A stretch of 64,000 bases of DNA from Methyloversatilis universalis EHg5 (GTDB lineage Bacteria; Pseudomonadota; Gammaproteobacteria; Burkholderiales; Rhodocyclaceae). Below are positions 1-10,898 of the stretch, in pieces. A program made the translations under genes and the position numbers. Positions within the stretch are counted from its first letter, which is position 1. Every line of letters begins with the position of its first letter. Location: positions 3,048,022 through 3,112,021 of the forward strand of contig NZ_KB900539.1 of the NCBI RefSeq assembly GCF_000378945.1, written 5' to 3'. The notes beneath the pieces were generated by a model, which saw only the letters and a list, made by a program, of their open reading frames with translations, was not told where the DNA came from and searched no databases.

Positions 1-475
1 GGGTGTCCTGACGCGAGAGCGTCGCCGGGGCATCCACACTTCTGACGAGGAGATCCCCGTGAGTCTAGACAAGCAATCCACCCTGCCAGGCTATCAGCTC
101 GGGCGCCTGTTCGCCGTTCTGGAATACGTGCAGCGCTGTGCGCTGGGTGGTCAGGTCAACGCCACCATCCGGGACCGCTATTACGGCGCAGCTTCGGCAA
201 CCCCGGCCGCCATCTTCCCGGTGCTGCTGCGCAATACCCAGAATCACCTCGGCAAGCTGCGCAAGGAGCGCCCGGGGCAGGCGGTAACGCTGGAGAGGGA
301 AATCCGCGACATCGTGGAAGGCCTGCCCGACCGCTTTCCGCGCAGCCTGAAGATCGAGGGCCAGGGCAGCTTCGCCATCGGTTACTACCACCAGTCCCAC
401 ACCCATTTCACCAAGCGCGACGCCACAGGCGACGCTGCCGAACACACCGAAACCGAGACCGAAGGAGCCCTTTGA
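1..475 (+). CDS. cas8c: Cas8c (Csd1), type I-C Cascade large subunit, 3' end only
   Basis: This is the C-terminal part of the type I-C large subunit, which takes part in PAM recognition and target-strand loading in Cascade. The frame is open from nucleotide 2, so the gene starts before the window and about 157 residues are visible. They include a PVSLD segment, LGRLFAVLE and the [17 protein letters not shown] stretch that is typical of the Csd1 C-terminus. The stop TGA at 473-475 shares a base with the cas7 start ATG at 475, as expected in a cas8c-cas7 operon. cas3 and cas5c normally lie upstream and are presumably just outside the window. Family assignment is firm; completeness cannot be judged. 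Confidence 0.9.
   Translation, partial: GVLTRERRRGIHTSDEEIPVSLDKQSTLPGYQLGRLFAVLEYVQRCALGGQVNATIRDRYYGAASATPAAIFPVLLRNTQNHLGKLRKERPGQAVTLEREIRDIVEGLPDRFPRSLKIEGQGSFAIGYYHQSHTHFTKRDATGDAAEHTETETEGAL
59..475 (+). CDS. cas11c: Cas11c, small subunit from an internal start in cas8c
   Basis: In type I-C systems the small Cascade subunit is known to be translated independently from an internal start within the 3' part of cas8c. Here a GAGGAG motif at 47-52 lies six bases before an in-frame GTG at 59, in the region where that start is expected, and would give a 138-residue protein ending at the shared cas8c stop. The product would start at the VSLD segment and keep the LGRLFAVLE helix and the [13 protein letters not shown] region. 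Cas11 proteins line the Cascade belly and stabilise the R-loop. The Shine-Dalgarno and the start are seen directly; actual internal initiation is inferred from the family. Confidence 0.7.
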   Translation: MSLDKQSTLPGYQLGRLFAVLEYVQRCALGGQVNATIRDRYYGAASATPAAIFPVLLRNTQNHLGKLRKERPGQAVTLEREIRDIVEGLPDRFPRSLKIEGQGSFAIGYYHQSHTHFTKRDATGDAAEHTETETEGAL

Positions 476-1356
476 TGACGGCCATCTCCCACCGCTACGA
501 ATTCGTCTTCCTGTTCGATGTCACCAACGGCAATCCGAATGGCGATCCGGATGCCGGCAACCTGCCGCGACTGGATCCTGAAACCAACCATGGTCTAGTC
601 ACTGACGTCGCGCTGAAACGCAAGATCCGCAACTTCGTCACCCTCGACAAGGAAGGTGGCCCGGGTTACGCGATCTACATGCAAGAAAAGGCCGTGCTAA
701 ACAACCAGCACAAACGAGCTTATGAGGCGCTAGAGATCAAACCGGAAGACAAGAAGCTGCCCAAGGACGAAGCCAAGGCGCGCGAGATCACGGCCTGGAT
801 GTGCGCCAACTTCTTCGATGTGCGTACCTTCGGCGCTGTGATGACCACCGGCATCAATGCCGGTCAGGTGCGCGGCCCAGTTCAGCTCGGCTTCGCCACC
901 TCGGTTGAGCCGGTGCTGCCGCTGGAAATCTCCATCACGCGCATGGCGGTCACCACCGAGAAAGAAGCTGAGGCACAGAGCGGTGACAACCGCACGATGG
1001 GCCGCAAGCACATCCTGCCCTATGGTCTTTACCGCGCACACGGCTTCGTCTCCGCCAAGCTGGCCGAACGCACCGGCTTCTCCGATGCCGATCTGCAGCT
1101 GCTCTGGCAGGCACTCATCAACATGTTCGAGCACGACCGCTCTGCCGCCCGCGGTGAAATGGCGGCTCGCAAGCTGATCGTGTTCGAGCATGAGAGTGCA
1201 ATGGGCAACGCACCTGCGCACAAACTTTTCGAGGCCGTCGTCGTGGCCCGGGCGACGCACGATGAGGATGGTCCTGCGCGCAGCTTCGCCGACTACCGGG
1301 TCACCGTGAATGCAGAGGCCCTGCCCCAGGGCGTCACGATGCGCGAGTACCTCTGA
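475..1356 (+). CDS. cas7: Cas7c (Csd2), type I-C Cascade backbone subunit
   Basis: Cas7 forms the helical backbone of Cascade along the crRNA spacer. The 293-residue protein has the Csd2 N-terminal signature [19 protein letters not shown] near residues 14-32 and the segment RTFGAVM near residue 120. ATG at 475 is preferred over the in-frame TTG at 472: it overlaps the cas8c stop and has GGAG at 464-467 with suitable spacing. Length and motifs match complete Csd2 proteins. The gene is translationally coupled to cas8c and followed 20 bases later by cas4, the standard I-C order cas3-cas5-cas8-cas7-cas4-cas1-cas2. Confidence 0.95.
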   Translation: MTAISHRYEFVFLFDVTNGNPNGDPDAGNLPRLDPETNHGLVTDVALKRKIRNFVTLDKEGGPGYAIYMQEKAVLNNQHKRAYEALEIKPEDKKLPKDEAKAREITAWMCANFFDVRTFGAVMTTGINAGQVRGPVQLGFATSVEPVLPLEISITRMAVTTEKEAEAQSGDNRTMGRKHILPYGLYRAHGFVSAKLAERTGFSDADLQLLWQALINMFEHDRSAARGEMAARKLIVFEHESAMGNAPAHKLFEAVVVARATHDEDGPARSFADYRVTVNAEALPQGVTMREYL

Positions 1357-1376
1357 GTACAGACAGGGGGACGAGC

Positions 1377-2006
1377 ATGGACGACGATCTCATCCCCCTG
1401 TCCGCTCTGCAGCACTATCTCTATTGCCCGCGCCAGTGTGCGCTCATTCATCTGGAGCAGCAGTGGGCAGAGAACCGCCAGACAGCAGAAGGGCGCTTGC
1501 TGCACGACAAGGCCGATACACCCGCCGTGGAGCTGCGGCACGGCGTGCGCACAGTCACCGCCATGCCCTTGTCCAGCGCGGACCTGGGTATCGGCGGGGT
1601 GGCGGACGTAGTGGAGTTCCACGTCGAACCAACCGGCGAACGGCCGTATCCGGTGGAGTACAAACGAGGGCGTCCCAAGGCTCACCGTGCGGATGAAGTT
1701 CAACTCTGTGCTCAGGGCCTGTGCCTCGAAGCAATGTTCGGGAAGACAGTGGCGGAGGGTGCCTTGTTTTACGGGCAGCCACGGAGGCGGGAGCGTGTGG
1801 TGTTTGATGAAACGCTGCGTTCGCTGACACGAGAAACGATCGATGGCACGCGTGCCATGTTCATTTCCCGCCTTACGCCACTCGCGAGTTATGAGGCCAG
1901 ACGCTGTGACAGCTGCTCCCTGCTTGATCTCTGTCAGCCGCGATTACTGGGGAAAGCCGGCCATGTGGACGCCTGGCTGAAACGCCAGTTGCAGAACGAG
2001 GACTGA
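1377..2006 (+). CDS. cas4: Cas4, CRISPR adaptation exonuclease
   Basis: Cas4 trims prespacers and helps select PAM-containing ends with Cas1-Cas2. The 209-residue protein carries a RecB-like nuclease core with H43 in a LLHDKAD segment, D77 in GGVADVVEF and the E94-x-K96 pair in VEYKRG. A [4Fe-4S] cluster is indicated by C17 in YCPRQC together with C177, C180 and C186 near the C-terminus. The family is therefore complete and its catalytic and cluster residues are intact. It sits between cas7 and cas1, as in other I-C loci, which supports a working adaptation module. Confidence 0.95.
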   Translation: MDDDLIPLSALQHYLYCPRQCALIHLEQQWAENRQTAEGRLLHDKADTPAVELRHGVRTVTAMPLSSADLGIGGVADVVEFHVEPTGERPYPVEYKRGRPKAHRADEVQLCAQGLCLEAMFGKTVAEGALFYGQPRRRERVVFDETLRSLTRETIDGTRAMFISRLTPLASYEARRCDSCSLLDLCQPRLLGKAGHVDAWLKRQLQNED

Positions 2007-2011
2007 AGCGC

Positions 2012-3052
2012 ATGCGCCGCCAGCTCAACACCCTATATGTCACCACCGACGGCGCCTGGCTCAAGAAGGACGGCGCCAACATCGTGATGGAGGTCGAGGG
2101 CGAGGAACGGGCCCGATTACCCTCCCACATGCTTGAAAGCATGGTGTGCATGGGGCGGGTGATGGTTTCGCCTCCGCTTCTCGGCTATTGCGCCGAACAA
2201 GGCATTTCCGTCAGTTTTTTGTCGCCGAACGGCCGGTTTCTGGCTCGGATGGAAGGCCCTGTGTCAGGCAACGTACTGCTGCGGCGGGAGCAATACCGCC
2301 GCACCGACGATCCCTCCCGCTGTGCTCTGGTAGTTCGCAATCTGCTGATTGGCAAGGTACATAACCAACGCGCGGTGCTTGGCCGTGCGATGAGGGATCA
2401 CGGCGAGGGGATGCGAGAAGCTGATATGGCCGCTTTGACGCACGCCCGTGAGCGCCTGCGTCGTATATCCGCACGCCTGCTGCAGGAAGATGACATAGAA
2501 GTGCTCCGCGGACTTGAAGGAGAGGCTGCACAGGCCTACTTCGGCGTATTCGACCACCTGATCCGTGCCCCAGAATCCACCCTGCGCTTCAAGGGACGGA
2601 GTCGCCGCCCGCCATTGGATGCCGTGAATGCCCTGCTCTCGTTCCTCTACACGCTGCTGACTCACGACTGCCGTTCTGCGTTAGAGAGCGTGGGGCTCGA
2701 TCCAGCTGTTGGCTTCCTGCATCGAGATCGTCCTGGTCGGCCCAGCCTCGCGCTGGATCTGCTTGAAGAGTTCCGCCCCGTCATGGCGGATCGCTTGGCA
2801 CTATCGCTCATCAATCGGCGTCAGCTGACAAAACGCGATTTCATCCAGCTAGATAATGGAGCAGTGTCGCTGCGGGAAGAATCTCGAAAAACAGTGCTGA
2901 CGGCTTATCAGGAGCGCAAACGAGAAGAGTTGCGCCACATCTTTGTCGAGGAGAAGATCGCTGTCGGTCTCTTTCCTTTAATACAAGCTCAGCTTCTTGC
3001 CCGCCACCTTCGTGGTGACCTTGAAGCCTATCCGCCGTTCCTGTGGAAGTGA
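2012..3052 (+). CDS. cas1: Cas1, CRISPR integrase
   Basis: Cas1 is the metal-dependent integrase that inserts new spacers at the leader end of the array. The protein has 346 residues, the normal length for the I-C branch. The three metal ligands are visible: E171 in [10 protein letters not shown]237 in [16 protein letters not shown], and the acidic pair E252-E253 in LLEEFRP. The start ATG lies five bases after the cas4 stop. Nothing is truncated, so the adaptation module looks functional. Confidence 0.97.
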   Translation: MRRQLNTLYVTTDGAWLKKDGANIVMEVEGEERARLPSHMLESMVCMGRVMVSPPLLGYCAEQGISVSFLSPNGRFLARMEGPVSGNVLLRREQYRRTDDPSRCALVVRNLLIGKVHNQRAVLGRAMRDHGEGMREADMAALTHARERLRRISARLLQEDDIEVLRGLEGEAAQAYFGVFDHLIRAPESTLRFKGRSRRPPLDAVNALLSFLYTLLTHDCRSALESVGLDPAVGFLHRDRPGRPSLALDLLEEFRPVMADRLALSLINRRQLTKRDFIQLDNGAVSLREESRKTVLTAYQERKREELRHIFVEEKIAVGLFPLIQAQLLARHLRGDLEAYPPFLWK

Positions 3053-3065
3053 GCCAAACAAGGTG

Positions 3066-3353
3066 ATGGTTCTGGTGACTTATGACGTAAGCACCCGGGA
3101 GCCCGCAGGGGAGCGGCGTTTACGCCGCGTCGCCAAGGCCTGTCAGGACTACGGGCAGCGCGTGCAATGCTCAGTCTTTGAGATTGAAGTCGATCCGGCG
3201 CAATGGACGCTGCTCAAGCACCGGTTGCTGGAAGTGATCGACCCTGCGCAAGACAGCCTGCGCTTCTACTACCTCGGCAAGAACTGGAAGACAAAGGTCG
3301 AACATGCAGGCGCGAAAGCATCGCTTGATCTGAACGGCCCACTGGTTTTCTGA
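3066..3353 (+). CDS. cas2: Cas2, CRISPR adaptation protein
   Basis: Cas2 forms the structural core of the Cas1-Cas2 integration complex. The 95-residue protein begins [10 protein letters not shown], with the conserved first beta strand and Asp, and contains [11 protein letters not shown] and DSLRFYYLG, all typical of I-C Cas2. ATG 3066 is used here; a GTG at 3063 in the same frame would add one Met and is also common in this family. The gene starts 13 bases after the cas1 stop and ends 182 bases before the first repeat. Confidence 0.95.
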   Translation: MVLVTYDVSTREPAGERRLRRVAKACQDYGQRVQCSVFEIEVDPAQWTLLKHRLLEVIDPAQDSLRFYYLGKNWKTKVEHAGAKASLDLNGPLVF

Positions 3354-3535
3354 CCGCCTCCGCGAACCTCTAGCAACCGGAGTAGCCCCGGAACGTTCGC
3401 GCGCTCCTATCCGACTGATTTAGTGGGCTCTTTCTTAGCGCCACCAAGTACTCCGCTATTTCATCCCGCTCGTAAGTTCCGGTTCGCGGAATCCAGTCAT
3501 ATTTCCGTTCTCCTGCACGGTGTTACCGTGACGGG
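3354..3535 (+). promoter_or_regulatory. CRISPR leader
   Basis: This 182-base non-coding stretch lies between cas2 and the first repeat. It is less GC-rich than its surroundings in its central part (T-rich tracts around 3415-3515). It is assigned as the leader because the repeats on this side are perfect while the last repeat at the far end is degenerate, and because cas2 adjoins it. It should hold the array promoter and the integration signal, but I could not pick a clear -35/-10 pair. Confidence 0.75.
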
Positions 3536-6500
3536 GTCGCGTCCCTCGCGGACGCGTGGGTTGAAACGTCATGTGACGTTCGATCAGCGAGTGAGCGGTC
3601 GGTCGCGTCCCTCGCGGACGCGTGGGTTGAAACGACGTCACCGCGCTCAGCACCGACACCGCCTCGCAGGTCGCGTCCCTCGCGGACGCGTGGGTTGAAA
3701 CTTTTTTGCCCGCGCCGCATGCATGCTGGATAGGTGTCGCGTCCCTCGCGGACGCGTGGGTTGAAACGCCCGCTTCCTGCCGTGGCTGCTGGCCGGCGCG
3801 GGTCGCGTCCCTCGCGGACGCGTGGGTTGAAACAACCTGGGCGGGGCTGGCAGCGTTGGGTGTGCTGTCGCGTCCCTCGCGGACGCGTGGGTTGAAACGC
3901 GGCCCACTTGATGTAATCGGCCGCCGGACAGTGTCGCGTCCCTCGCGGACGCGTGGGTTGAAACGAATCCCCGGAGCGTTAGGGCGGGCGCGTTGCTGGT
4001 CGCGTCCCTCGCGGACGCGTGGGTTGAAACGTCGCGTACCTCCGGCTCAAGCGGTGACACCTGGGGTCGCGTCCCTCGCGGACGCGTGGGTTGAAACCAG
4101 CACCACGGGCATGCGCTCGTTCGAGAGGAAGACGTCGCGTCCCTCGCGGACGCGTGGGTTGAAACGACATGTTCATTCGCGGCTTCCTTGGTTGATGGCC
4201 CCGTGTCGCGTCCCTCGCGGACGCGTGGGTTGAAACGACCCCGCCCCCCCTGTGTTCGGAGCCCGCGGTGGTCGCGTCCCTCGCGGACGCGTGGGTTGAA
4301 ACAGCGCGGTCATTCCCAGGTCAAACCAGCTCACGACGTCGCGTCCCTCGCGGACGCGTGGGTTGAAACTTGATGCCGCGCGAATACACCCAGGCCGCCG
4401 CCAGGTCGCGTCCCTCGCGGACGCGTGGGTTGAAACGTCGCCATGATTGCGAGAAAACGACCGTTCGGACGGTCGCGTCCCTCGCGGACGCGTGGGTTGA
4501 AACATATCGGTCTCGATGCGTGTCACCAGGCGCTGCAGGTCGCGTCCCTCGCGGACGCGTGGGTTGAAACGGCCAGCGCTGGCCCGCACTGGCGCGCGCC
4601 ACCATTGTCGCGTCCCTCGCGGACGCGTGGGTTGAAACCTGGGTGAGCGTGTCGTCCTGATAGGTGTCGTAGAGGTCGCGTCCCTCGCGGACGCGTGGGT
4701 TGAAACGCTCCGGGCGGCTTCTACGGGGGTCAGCTGTGAAGTCGCGTCCCTCGCGGACGCGTGGGTTGAAACGCCGCGGATCACTTGACGACTCTCACCC
4801 CGGCCGCGTCGCGTCCCTCGCGGACGCGTGGGTTGAAACGTTTCCAGGTCGAGATAGCTGATGTCGTCGACGCCGTCGCGTCCCTCGCGGACGCGTGGGT
4901 TGAAACGAGACGCCCGCAATCGTTGTGCCGGAGGGGGCGGCGTCGCGTCCCTCGCGGACGCGTGGGTTGAAACCCGACGGGATGCCGGTGAGCGAAAGCG
5001 ACACGCCCGTCGCGTCCCTCGCGGACGCGTGGGTTGAAACTGCTTTATGCCGACCTCAGCACCGCGCGGATGCAAGGTCGCGTCCCTCGCGGACGCGTGG
5101 GTTGAAACTCTCGCTGATGTTCAGCCGGAGCGGTGCGTGATGGTCGCGTCCCTCGCGGACGCGTGGGTTGAAACACCAGACCACCCCCTTTCATCACCAC
5201 GAACCCGAGTCGCGTCCCTCGCGGACGCGTGGGTTGAAACGCGAGGAGCTGTTCGATGCCCCGACTTCCCTCTGGTCGCGTCCCTCGCGGACGCGTGGGT
5301 TGAAACCCAGGCTACCGCTGCCGCGCCGCTGATGTCGCCCGTGTCGCGTCCCTCGCGGACGCGTGGGTTGAAACCGCTCCGGCGGAACCTAAGCGGCGGG
5401 GCTTTTTTGTCGCGTCCCTCGCGGACGCGTGGGTTGAAACATCTTGTCGCGCTCAATGGCCTTGGCTGCCGGGTGTCGCGTCCCTCGCGGACGCGTGGGT
5501 TGAAACAGGGTCACCTTCGACGACGCGGTCACCAACGGGCGTCGCGTCCCTCGCGGACGCGTGGGTTGAAACTCCAGCTCCAGGAAGGGCGTATCGACAC
5601 CATCGAGGTCGCGTCCCTCGCGGACGCGTGGGTTGAAACACTGCCCGCTCAACAGTTTGGTCAAGCGCGACCCGGTCGCGTCCCTCGCGGACGCGTGGGT
5701 TGAAACGCCAATGACGCCTTGCACGCCCTTCTTTTCCGCCGGTCGCGTCCCTCGCGGACGCGTGGGTTGAAACCGGTCAAGGCCGACCGCCCTAATCGGG
5801 CGTCGGCGTCGCGTCCCTCGCGGACGCGTGGGTTGAAACAGCACGCAGAGCGCGTACATCGAGCCGGTGCAGGGTCGCGTCCCTCGCGGACGCGTGGGTT
5901 GAAACAAGTCAGCAACGAGGACAACCCGCACGCCGGCCGTCGCGTCCCTCGCGGACGCGTGGGTTGAAACTCGGTGGGTGCTGCGGCCTGCGGCAGCGGC
6001 AGCGCGGGTCGCGTCCCTCGCGGACGCGTGGGTTGAAACAAGACGATCGGAATCGGGCTCGCCGGGTACGCCGTAGTCGCGTCCCTCGCGGACGCGTGGG
6101 TTGAAACAACGTCGGCACCGGTGCGTTCCGCCGCTCCACGCTGGTCGCGTCCCTCGCGGACGCGTGGGTTGAAACAATGCACGAGGAATGCGCGCCCAGG
6201 TAGAGAAATAGTCGCGTCCCTCGCGGACGCGTGGGTTGAAACCATGTTGATGAAGGGGTGATGGAAATGCTGTATCGGTCGCGTCCCTCGCGGACGCGTG
6301 GGTTGAAACGCGGCGAATAGCTGGCTTCGGCTGGTAGCGGAGCGTCGCGTCCCTCGCGGACGCGTGGGTTGAAACTTGCTGATGTACTTCGCGATGTAGC
6401 CGGCCGCTGAAGTCGCGTCCCTCGCGGACGCGTGGGTTGAAACTGGATGTATTGCGCACCGGGCGGCTCAACCGTCTATAGTCGCGTCCCTCGCGGACGC

Positions 6501-8909
6501 GTGGGTTGAAACGCCGCCGCTGCTCTCCCGGCCGAACACCCGCTCGTCGCGTCCCTCGCGGACGCGTGGGTTGAAACGCCTTCCAGCACGCCCAGCGCCG
6601 CCACGACGCCAGTCGCGTCCCTCGCGGACGCGTGGGTTGAAACTGATTCTGTGGGGGCGTCGTGAGCTGGTTTGACCGTCGCGTCCCTCGCGGACGCGTG
6701 GGTTGAAACAGCGCCGCACCGATGGCGGCTGCCGCCGGCAGCGTCGCGTCCCTCGCGGACGCGTGGGTTGAAACTGACATGGTGACCAACATGCCCCGCC
6801 CCCTCGTCGTCGCGTCCCTCGCGGACGCGTGGGTTGAAACAACCGCCGCGACTTCGCCCTGCACCAGCACCGTGTCGCGTCCCTCGCGGACGCGTGGGTT
6901 GAAACCTGCGTGGTCACACCGATGGCGCGCGCAGCGATCGTCGCGTCCCTCGCGGACGCGTGGGTTGAAACTCCAGAATGGACTTGAGCTCATCGCCCTG
7001 CAGCAGTCGCGTCCCTCGCGGACGCGTGGGTTGAAACTTCCGGCCCGCGGCAGCCGCCAAAAAAGTCGAGTGGTCGCGTCCCTCGCGGACGCGTGGGTTG
7101 AAACAAGTTCTCGTCCGCAGACGCCGTATGGAATGCTTCGTCGCGTCCCTCGCGGACGCGTGGGTTGAAACCCTCGCTGCCGCGGGTGCGCCCCTGACGA
7201 CCGAAGTCGCGTCCCTCGCGGACGCGTGGGTTGAAACCCGACACAGCCATTTCCTCCGCGTCGGGCGGAAGTCGCGTCCCTCGCGGACGCGTGGGTTGAA
7301 ACACGCCCCACTGCTCATAGCTGCGCGCCGACTCGAAGTCGCGTCCCTCGCGGACGCGTGGGTTGAAACAAGGCGACGCCGAGTTGATCCGCGACACGCG
7401 CCGGTCGCGTCCCTCGCGGACGCGTGGGTTGAAACGTACCGCTGCCGGTCTTGATGGATGAATTCGCCTGCGTCGCGTCCCTCGCGGACGCGTGGGTTGA
7501 AACGATGTACATGCCGCCCAGTGCCACCGCAATAGCGGTCGCGTCCCTCGCGGACGCGTGGGTTGAAACACTATCTACCGCTACAGCATGCGCCCGATGC
7601 GCACGTCGCGTCCCTCGCGGACGCGTGGGTTGAAACTGGCGCTGCGCGAAGAACGTCGAGAGCAATGCCGAGTCGCGTCCCTCGCGGACGCGTGGGTTGA
7701 AACCATGATCTTCTTGCGACTCAGGGCGATGCGAACCGGTCGCGTCCCTCGCGGACGCGTGGGTTGAAACGGTCAGGCAAACACTTGCGACAGGGGGGCA
7801 GATAGAGGTCGCGTCCCTCGCGGACGCGTGGGTTGAAACGAGAACGTCCCGCGCATCGCCACACGCGGCCGCCAGGTCGCGTCCCTCGCGGACGCGTGGG
7901 TTGAAACTTGGCGTCCGCCTTCAGGTCAGCGCGGCTGATCTTGTCGCGTCCCTCGCGGACGCGTGGGTTGAAACAAGCGGGCGGAATCGTTCGCGGCAGA
8001 CTACGCCGCGTCGCGTCCCTCGCGGACGCGTGGGTTGAAACCACGTCAGCTTGTACAAGGTCGAGCCAACCGAGGCCGTCGCGTCCCTCGCGGACGCGTG
8101 GGTTGAAACAGGGTCTCCAGGCTGATCTGGGCCGCCATGTTCCGTCGCGTCCCTCGCGGACGCGTGGGTTGAAACCACCGACTGGGGAGCTCGACCGGCA
8201 GCTCCGCTGCGTCGCGTCCCTCGCGGACGCGTGGGTTGAAACCATGCTGTGCCACCGCCCTGAAGGGCGATGGGGTTGTCGCGTCCCTCGCGGACGCGTG
8301 GGTTGAAACCCTCGCTTCACGTAGCCGGTGAGGCGGGCGGCGATGTCGCGTCCCTCGCGGACGCGTGGGTTGAAACCGGTCGGTCCAGTACCATGCCGCC
8401 GCCCGCGCGCCGTCGCGTCCCTCGCGGACGCGTGGGTTGAAACGGAGGAGCTGGAAGCGATCCGCTACCGCGGCGAGTCGCGTCCCTCGCGGACGCGTGG
8501 GTTGAAACTGGACCGCCTATGCGGTCTTCACTGCCCTGATCAGTCGCGTCCCTCGCGGACGCGTGGGTTGAAACAAGACCCCGGACCTGAAGCTGACCGA
8601 CTACGAGGTGTCGCGTCCCTCGCGGACGCGTGGGTTGAAACCTCGACCAGCGCGCGCACCCAGGCCAGTTCCTCGCGTCGCGTCCCTCGCGGACGCGTGG
8701 GTTGAAACCGGCCCATCTCGACGTAGTTGTCCGCCCACGGTCGTCGCGTCCCTCGCGGACGCGTGGGTTGAAACTTCGCCTCGCGCAGGCGCCTGGCGCC
8801 CCGCGTGACCGTCGCGTCCCTCGCGGACGCGTGGGTTGAAACTTGCCTGCTTTCAGATCTCGGGAGCGATATGCGAGGTCGCTTCCCTCGCGGGCGCGTG
8901 GGCTAAATT
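3536..8909 (+). CRISPR. Type I-C CRISPR array, 81 repeats and 80 spacers
   Basis: The repeat is 32 nt, beginning GTCGCGTCCC and ending GGGTTGAAAC, the I-C style terminus. I located 80 identical copies, starting at 3536 and ending with the one at 8811, plus a terminal degenerate copy at 8878-8909 with six mismatches (positions 6, 17, 26, 28, 31 and 32). Spacers are 33-37 nt except one of 39 nt at 4166-4204. Repeat positions 3-9 pair with 15-21 as a 7-bp stem with a 5-nt loop, leaving 11 nt after the stem. That matches the 11-nt 5' handle made by Cas5c/Cas5d in this subtype. Orientation is + from leader to degenerate end. Open reading frames across the array are artefacts of the repeat lacking stops. 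Confidence 0.99.
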
Positions 8910-9020
8910 CGGTCGTAATGCACGCTGCGGTCAGTCTATTGCTGTTGCGTTTATTTCAAACGCATAAGTTAGAGGTTGGTCAAAAATAACAAGAACCTAA
9001 AAACCAAGAATTAGACGATC

Positions 9021-9443
9021 TCAGGGCTTGATATACGCCGCCTTCTCGTCCAGTTGCAGCCGTGCCACTTCGGCTACGCCGGCCGGCACCACGCTGGCTT
9101 CGGTCAGTACGGCTTCGTCCGTCAGGCTGCGCGCCTTCAGCGTGTTCCGGCACACCTTGAATGCCACGCCACGGCTGGCCAGCGCCTGGACTGCAGGCGC
9201 ATAGGCCTTGCCCTCCGCGTCGAGCGCGTCCCTGAGCAGAAAATCGACGCCGCGCCCGTTGCTCACGACATGAATGCGGATGTCCGGCGATGCGTTCAGG
9301 TGGTTCTGCACGTTGCCGAGCAGCCCGCGCGCAGCCGCAGCATCGTTGATGTGATAGACCACGGTTCCGCCTGCCAGCGCAAGCGACGTGAAGAAGGCGC
9401 CCGTCAGGCCGAACAGGTGGCGCAGCAGCGAAGCAGGTGTCAT
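9021..9443 (-). CDS. DsrE-family-like exported protein
   Basis: The 140-residue protein starts with a hydrophobic N-terminal segment (about residues 6-25, ending ALAGG) that looks like a signal peptide or anchor. The rest resembles the DsrE/DsrF-like fold, with VVYHIND at the first strand, IRIHVVSNGRGVDFLL in the middle and a VAFKVCRNTLKAR segment carrying the single Cys often seen in this superfamily. Exported members are common in proteobacteria next to respiratory or sulfur genes, but their role is poorly defined. It stands alone between the CRISPR array and argJ. Family assignment is moderate and no specific function is claimed. Confidence 0.65.
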   Translation of the reverse strand: MTPASLLRHLFGLTGAFFTSLALAGGTVVYHINDAAAARGLLGNVQNHLNASPDIRIHVVSNGRGVDFLLRDALDAEGKAYAPAVQALASRGVAFKVCRNTLKARSLTDEAVLTEASVVPAGVAEVARLQLDEKAAYIKP

Positions 9444-9522
9444 GTGACGAATTCCGGTGAGGGTGAAACCCTCATTCTCGCCATCCGGACCACCGCCGCT
9501 TCGCAGCGTTTCTGATGTACTT

Positions 9523-9550
9523 GCCAGCGCTGCAGATAAGCAGCGCTGGC
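9523..9550. terminator. Stem-loop between argJ and the DsrE-like gene
   Basis: An 11-bp perfect inverted repeat (9523-9533 with 9540-9550) and a 6-nt loop lies 24 bases beyond the argJ stop. It has no T-run on either side, so it may be a processing or weak termination hairpin rather than a classic intrinsic terminator. Confidence 0.45.
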
Positions 9551-9573
9551 CGCCTCAACTCAATTGCGACGGA

Positions 9574-10815
9574 TCAGCTGCGATAGTCCGCGTTGATCTT
9601 CACGTAGTCGTAGCTGAAGTCGCAGGTCCAGCAGGTGGCGCGGGCTTCGCCGCGGCCCAGCGCCACGCGGATGGTGATTTCGGCCGGCGCCATCGCCGCC
9701 GCGCCCTGCTCTTCCTTGTAGTCCGGATTGCGGCCTCCGTCCTTCGACACCAGGAAGTCGCCGATCCACAGGCTCACCTTCGAGGTGTCGAGGTCCATCA
9801 GCGAGGGGTGGGTCTGGGCTGCGTTGCCGACCGCGGCCAGGATGCGGCCGAGGTTGGGGTCGGAGGCGAAGAAGGCGGTCTTCACCAGCGGCGAGTGGGC
9901 GATGGCGTAGCCGACCGCCTTGCACTCGGCCACGTCGCGGCCGCCTTCGATCTCGATGGTGATGAACTTGGTCGCGCCCTCGCCGTCGCGCACGATGGCC
10001 TGCGCCAGTTCGGCCGCCAGCGAGGTGACCGCGTCGGCCAGCGCACGGCCGTCGGCGCTGTCGAGCGAGGTGATTTCGGCGTGGCCGGCGGTGCCGGAGG
10101 CGATCAGCATGAAGGAGTCGTTGGTCGAGGTGTCGCCATCGACCGTGACGCAGTTGAACGAGCGGTCGGCGGCGTGCTTCACCAGCGCCTCCAGCGCCGC
10201 CTGCGACAGCACCGCGTCGGTGGCGACGAAGCCCAGCATGGTGGCCATATTGGGCTTGATCATGCCGGCGCCCTTGCTGATGCCGGTGATGGTGACCTTG
10301 CGGCCGCCGATCTGCACGGTGCGCGAGCCGGCCTTGGCCACGGTGTCGGTGGTCATGATGGCGTGCGCCGCCTCGTACCAGTTGGCTTCGTCCAGATTGT
10401 CCATCGCGGCCGGAATGCCGCGCTCGATGCGATCCACCGGCAGCGGCTCCATGATGACGCCGGTCGAGAAGGGCAGCACCTGTTCCGGCGCCAGTTCCAG
10501 CGCGCGGGCGACCGCTACGCAGGTGGCGCGGGCGGCCACCAGGCCGGGTTCGCCGGTGCCGGCGTTGGCGATGCCGGTGTTGATCACCAGCGCGCGGATG
10601 TCGCTGCGCGACAGGTGATCGCGGCACACCTGCACCGGCGCCGCACAGAAGCGGTTCACCGTGAATACGCCCGCCACGCGCGCACCCGGCACCAGCGAAA
10701 TCAGGCACAGGTCGCGGCGGTTGGCCTTGCGGATGCCGGCCTGGGCGATGCCCAGGCGCACGCCGGCGACCGGCAGCAGGGTTTCGGCGGAAGGCGTCTG
10801 GTAATTCACGGGCAT
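9574..10815 (-). CDS. argJ: Bifunctional ornithine acetyltransferase / N-acetylglutamate synthase
   Basis: ArgJ transfers the acetyl group from N-acetylornithine to glutamate, recycling acetyl in arginine synthesis; bifunctional forms also use acetyl-CoA. The 413-residue protein has the self-cleavage region [16 protein letters not shown] near residues 181-196, where T192 is the expected new N-terminal nucleophile of the beta chain. The N-terminal half has [12 protein letters not shown], and the C-terminus ends [10 protein letters not shown], both typical. Length and motifs are complete. It is monocistronic here and divergent from the PEP-CTERM pair. Confidence 0.95.
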   Translation of the reverse strand: MPVNYQTPSAETLLPVAGVRLGIAQAGIRKANRRDLCLISLVPGARVAGVFTVNRFCAAPVQVCRDHLSRSDIRALVINTGIANAGTGEPGLVAARATCVAVARALELAPEQVLPFSTGVIMEPLPVDRIERGIPAAMDNLDEANWYEAAHAIMTTDTVAKAGSRTVQIGGRKVTITGISKGAGMIKPNMATMLGFVATDAVLSQAALEALVKHAADRSFNCVTVDGDTSTNDSFMLIASGTAGHAEITSLDSADGRALADAVTSLAAELAQAIVRDGEGATKFITIEIEGGRDVAECKAVGYAIAHSPLVKTAFFASDPNLGRILAAVGNAAQTHPSLMDLDTSKVSLWIGDFLVSKDGGRNPDYKEEQGAAAMAPAEITIRVALGRGEARATCWTCDFSYDYVKINADYRS

Positions 10816-10898
10816 GGCAGGCTCATCCAGTCAGGCAAAACGCGCAGTTTACACGCGCAGGCGTCCTGCTTTCCGCAGCGCAGCGAATGCGTCAGCCA

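Noticed and set aside
4031..4040. A spacer beginning GTCGCGTACC, like a repeat start
   Set aside because: Only the first 7 bases match the repeat before it diverges; chance similarity within a normal 35-nt spacer.
5374..5408. Spacer with a GC-rich part and a T-run as a terminator inside the array
   Set aside because: Only a 5-bp stem can form with a long loop, too weak to stop transcription; it is simply captured DNA.
3423..8808. Many long open frames on both strands across the CRISPR array, up to 640 codons
   Set aside because: They are made of the same repeat-coded residues at regular spacing because the repeat lacks stops; not genes.
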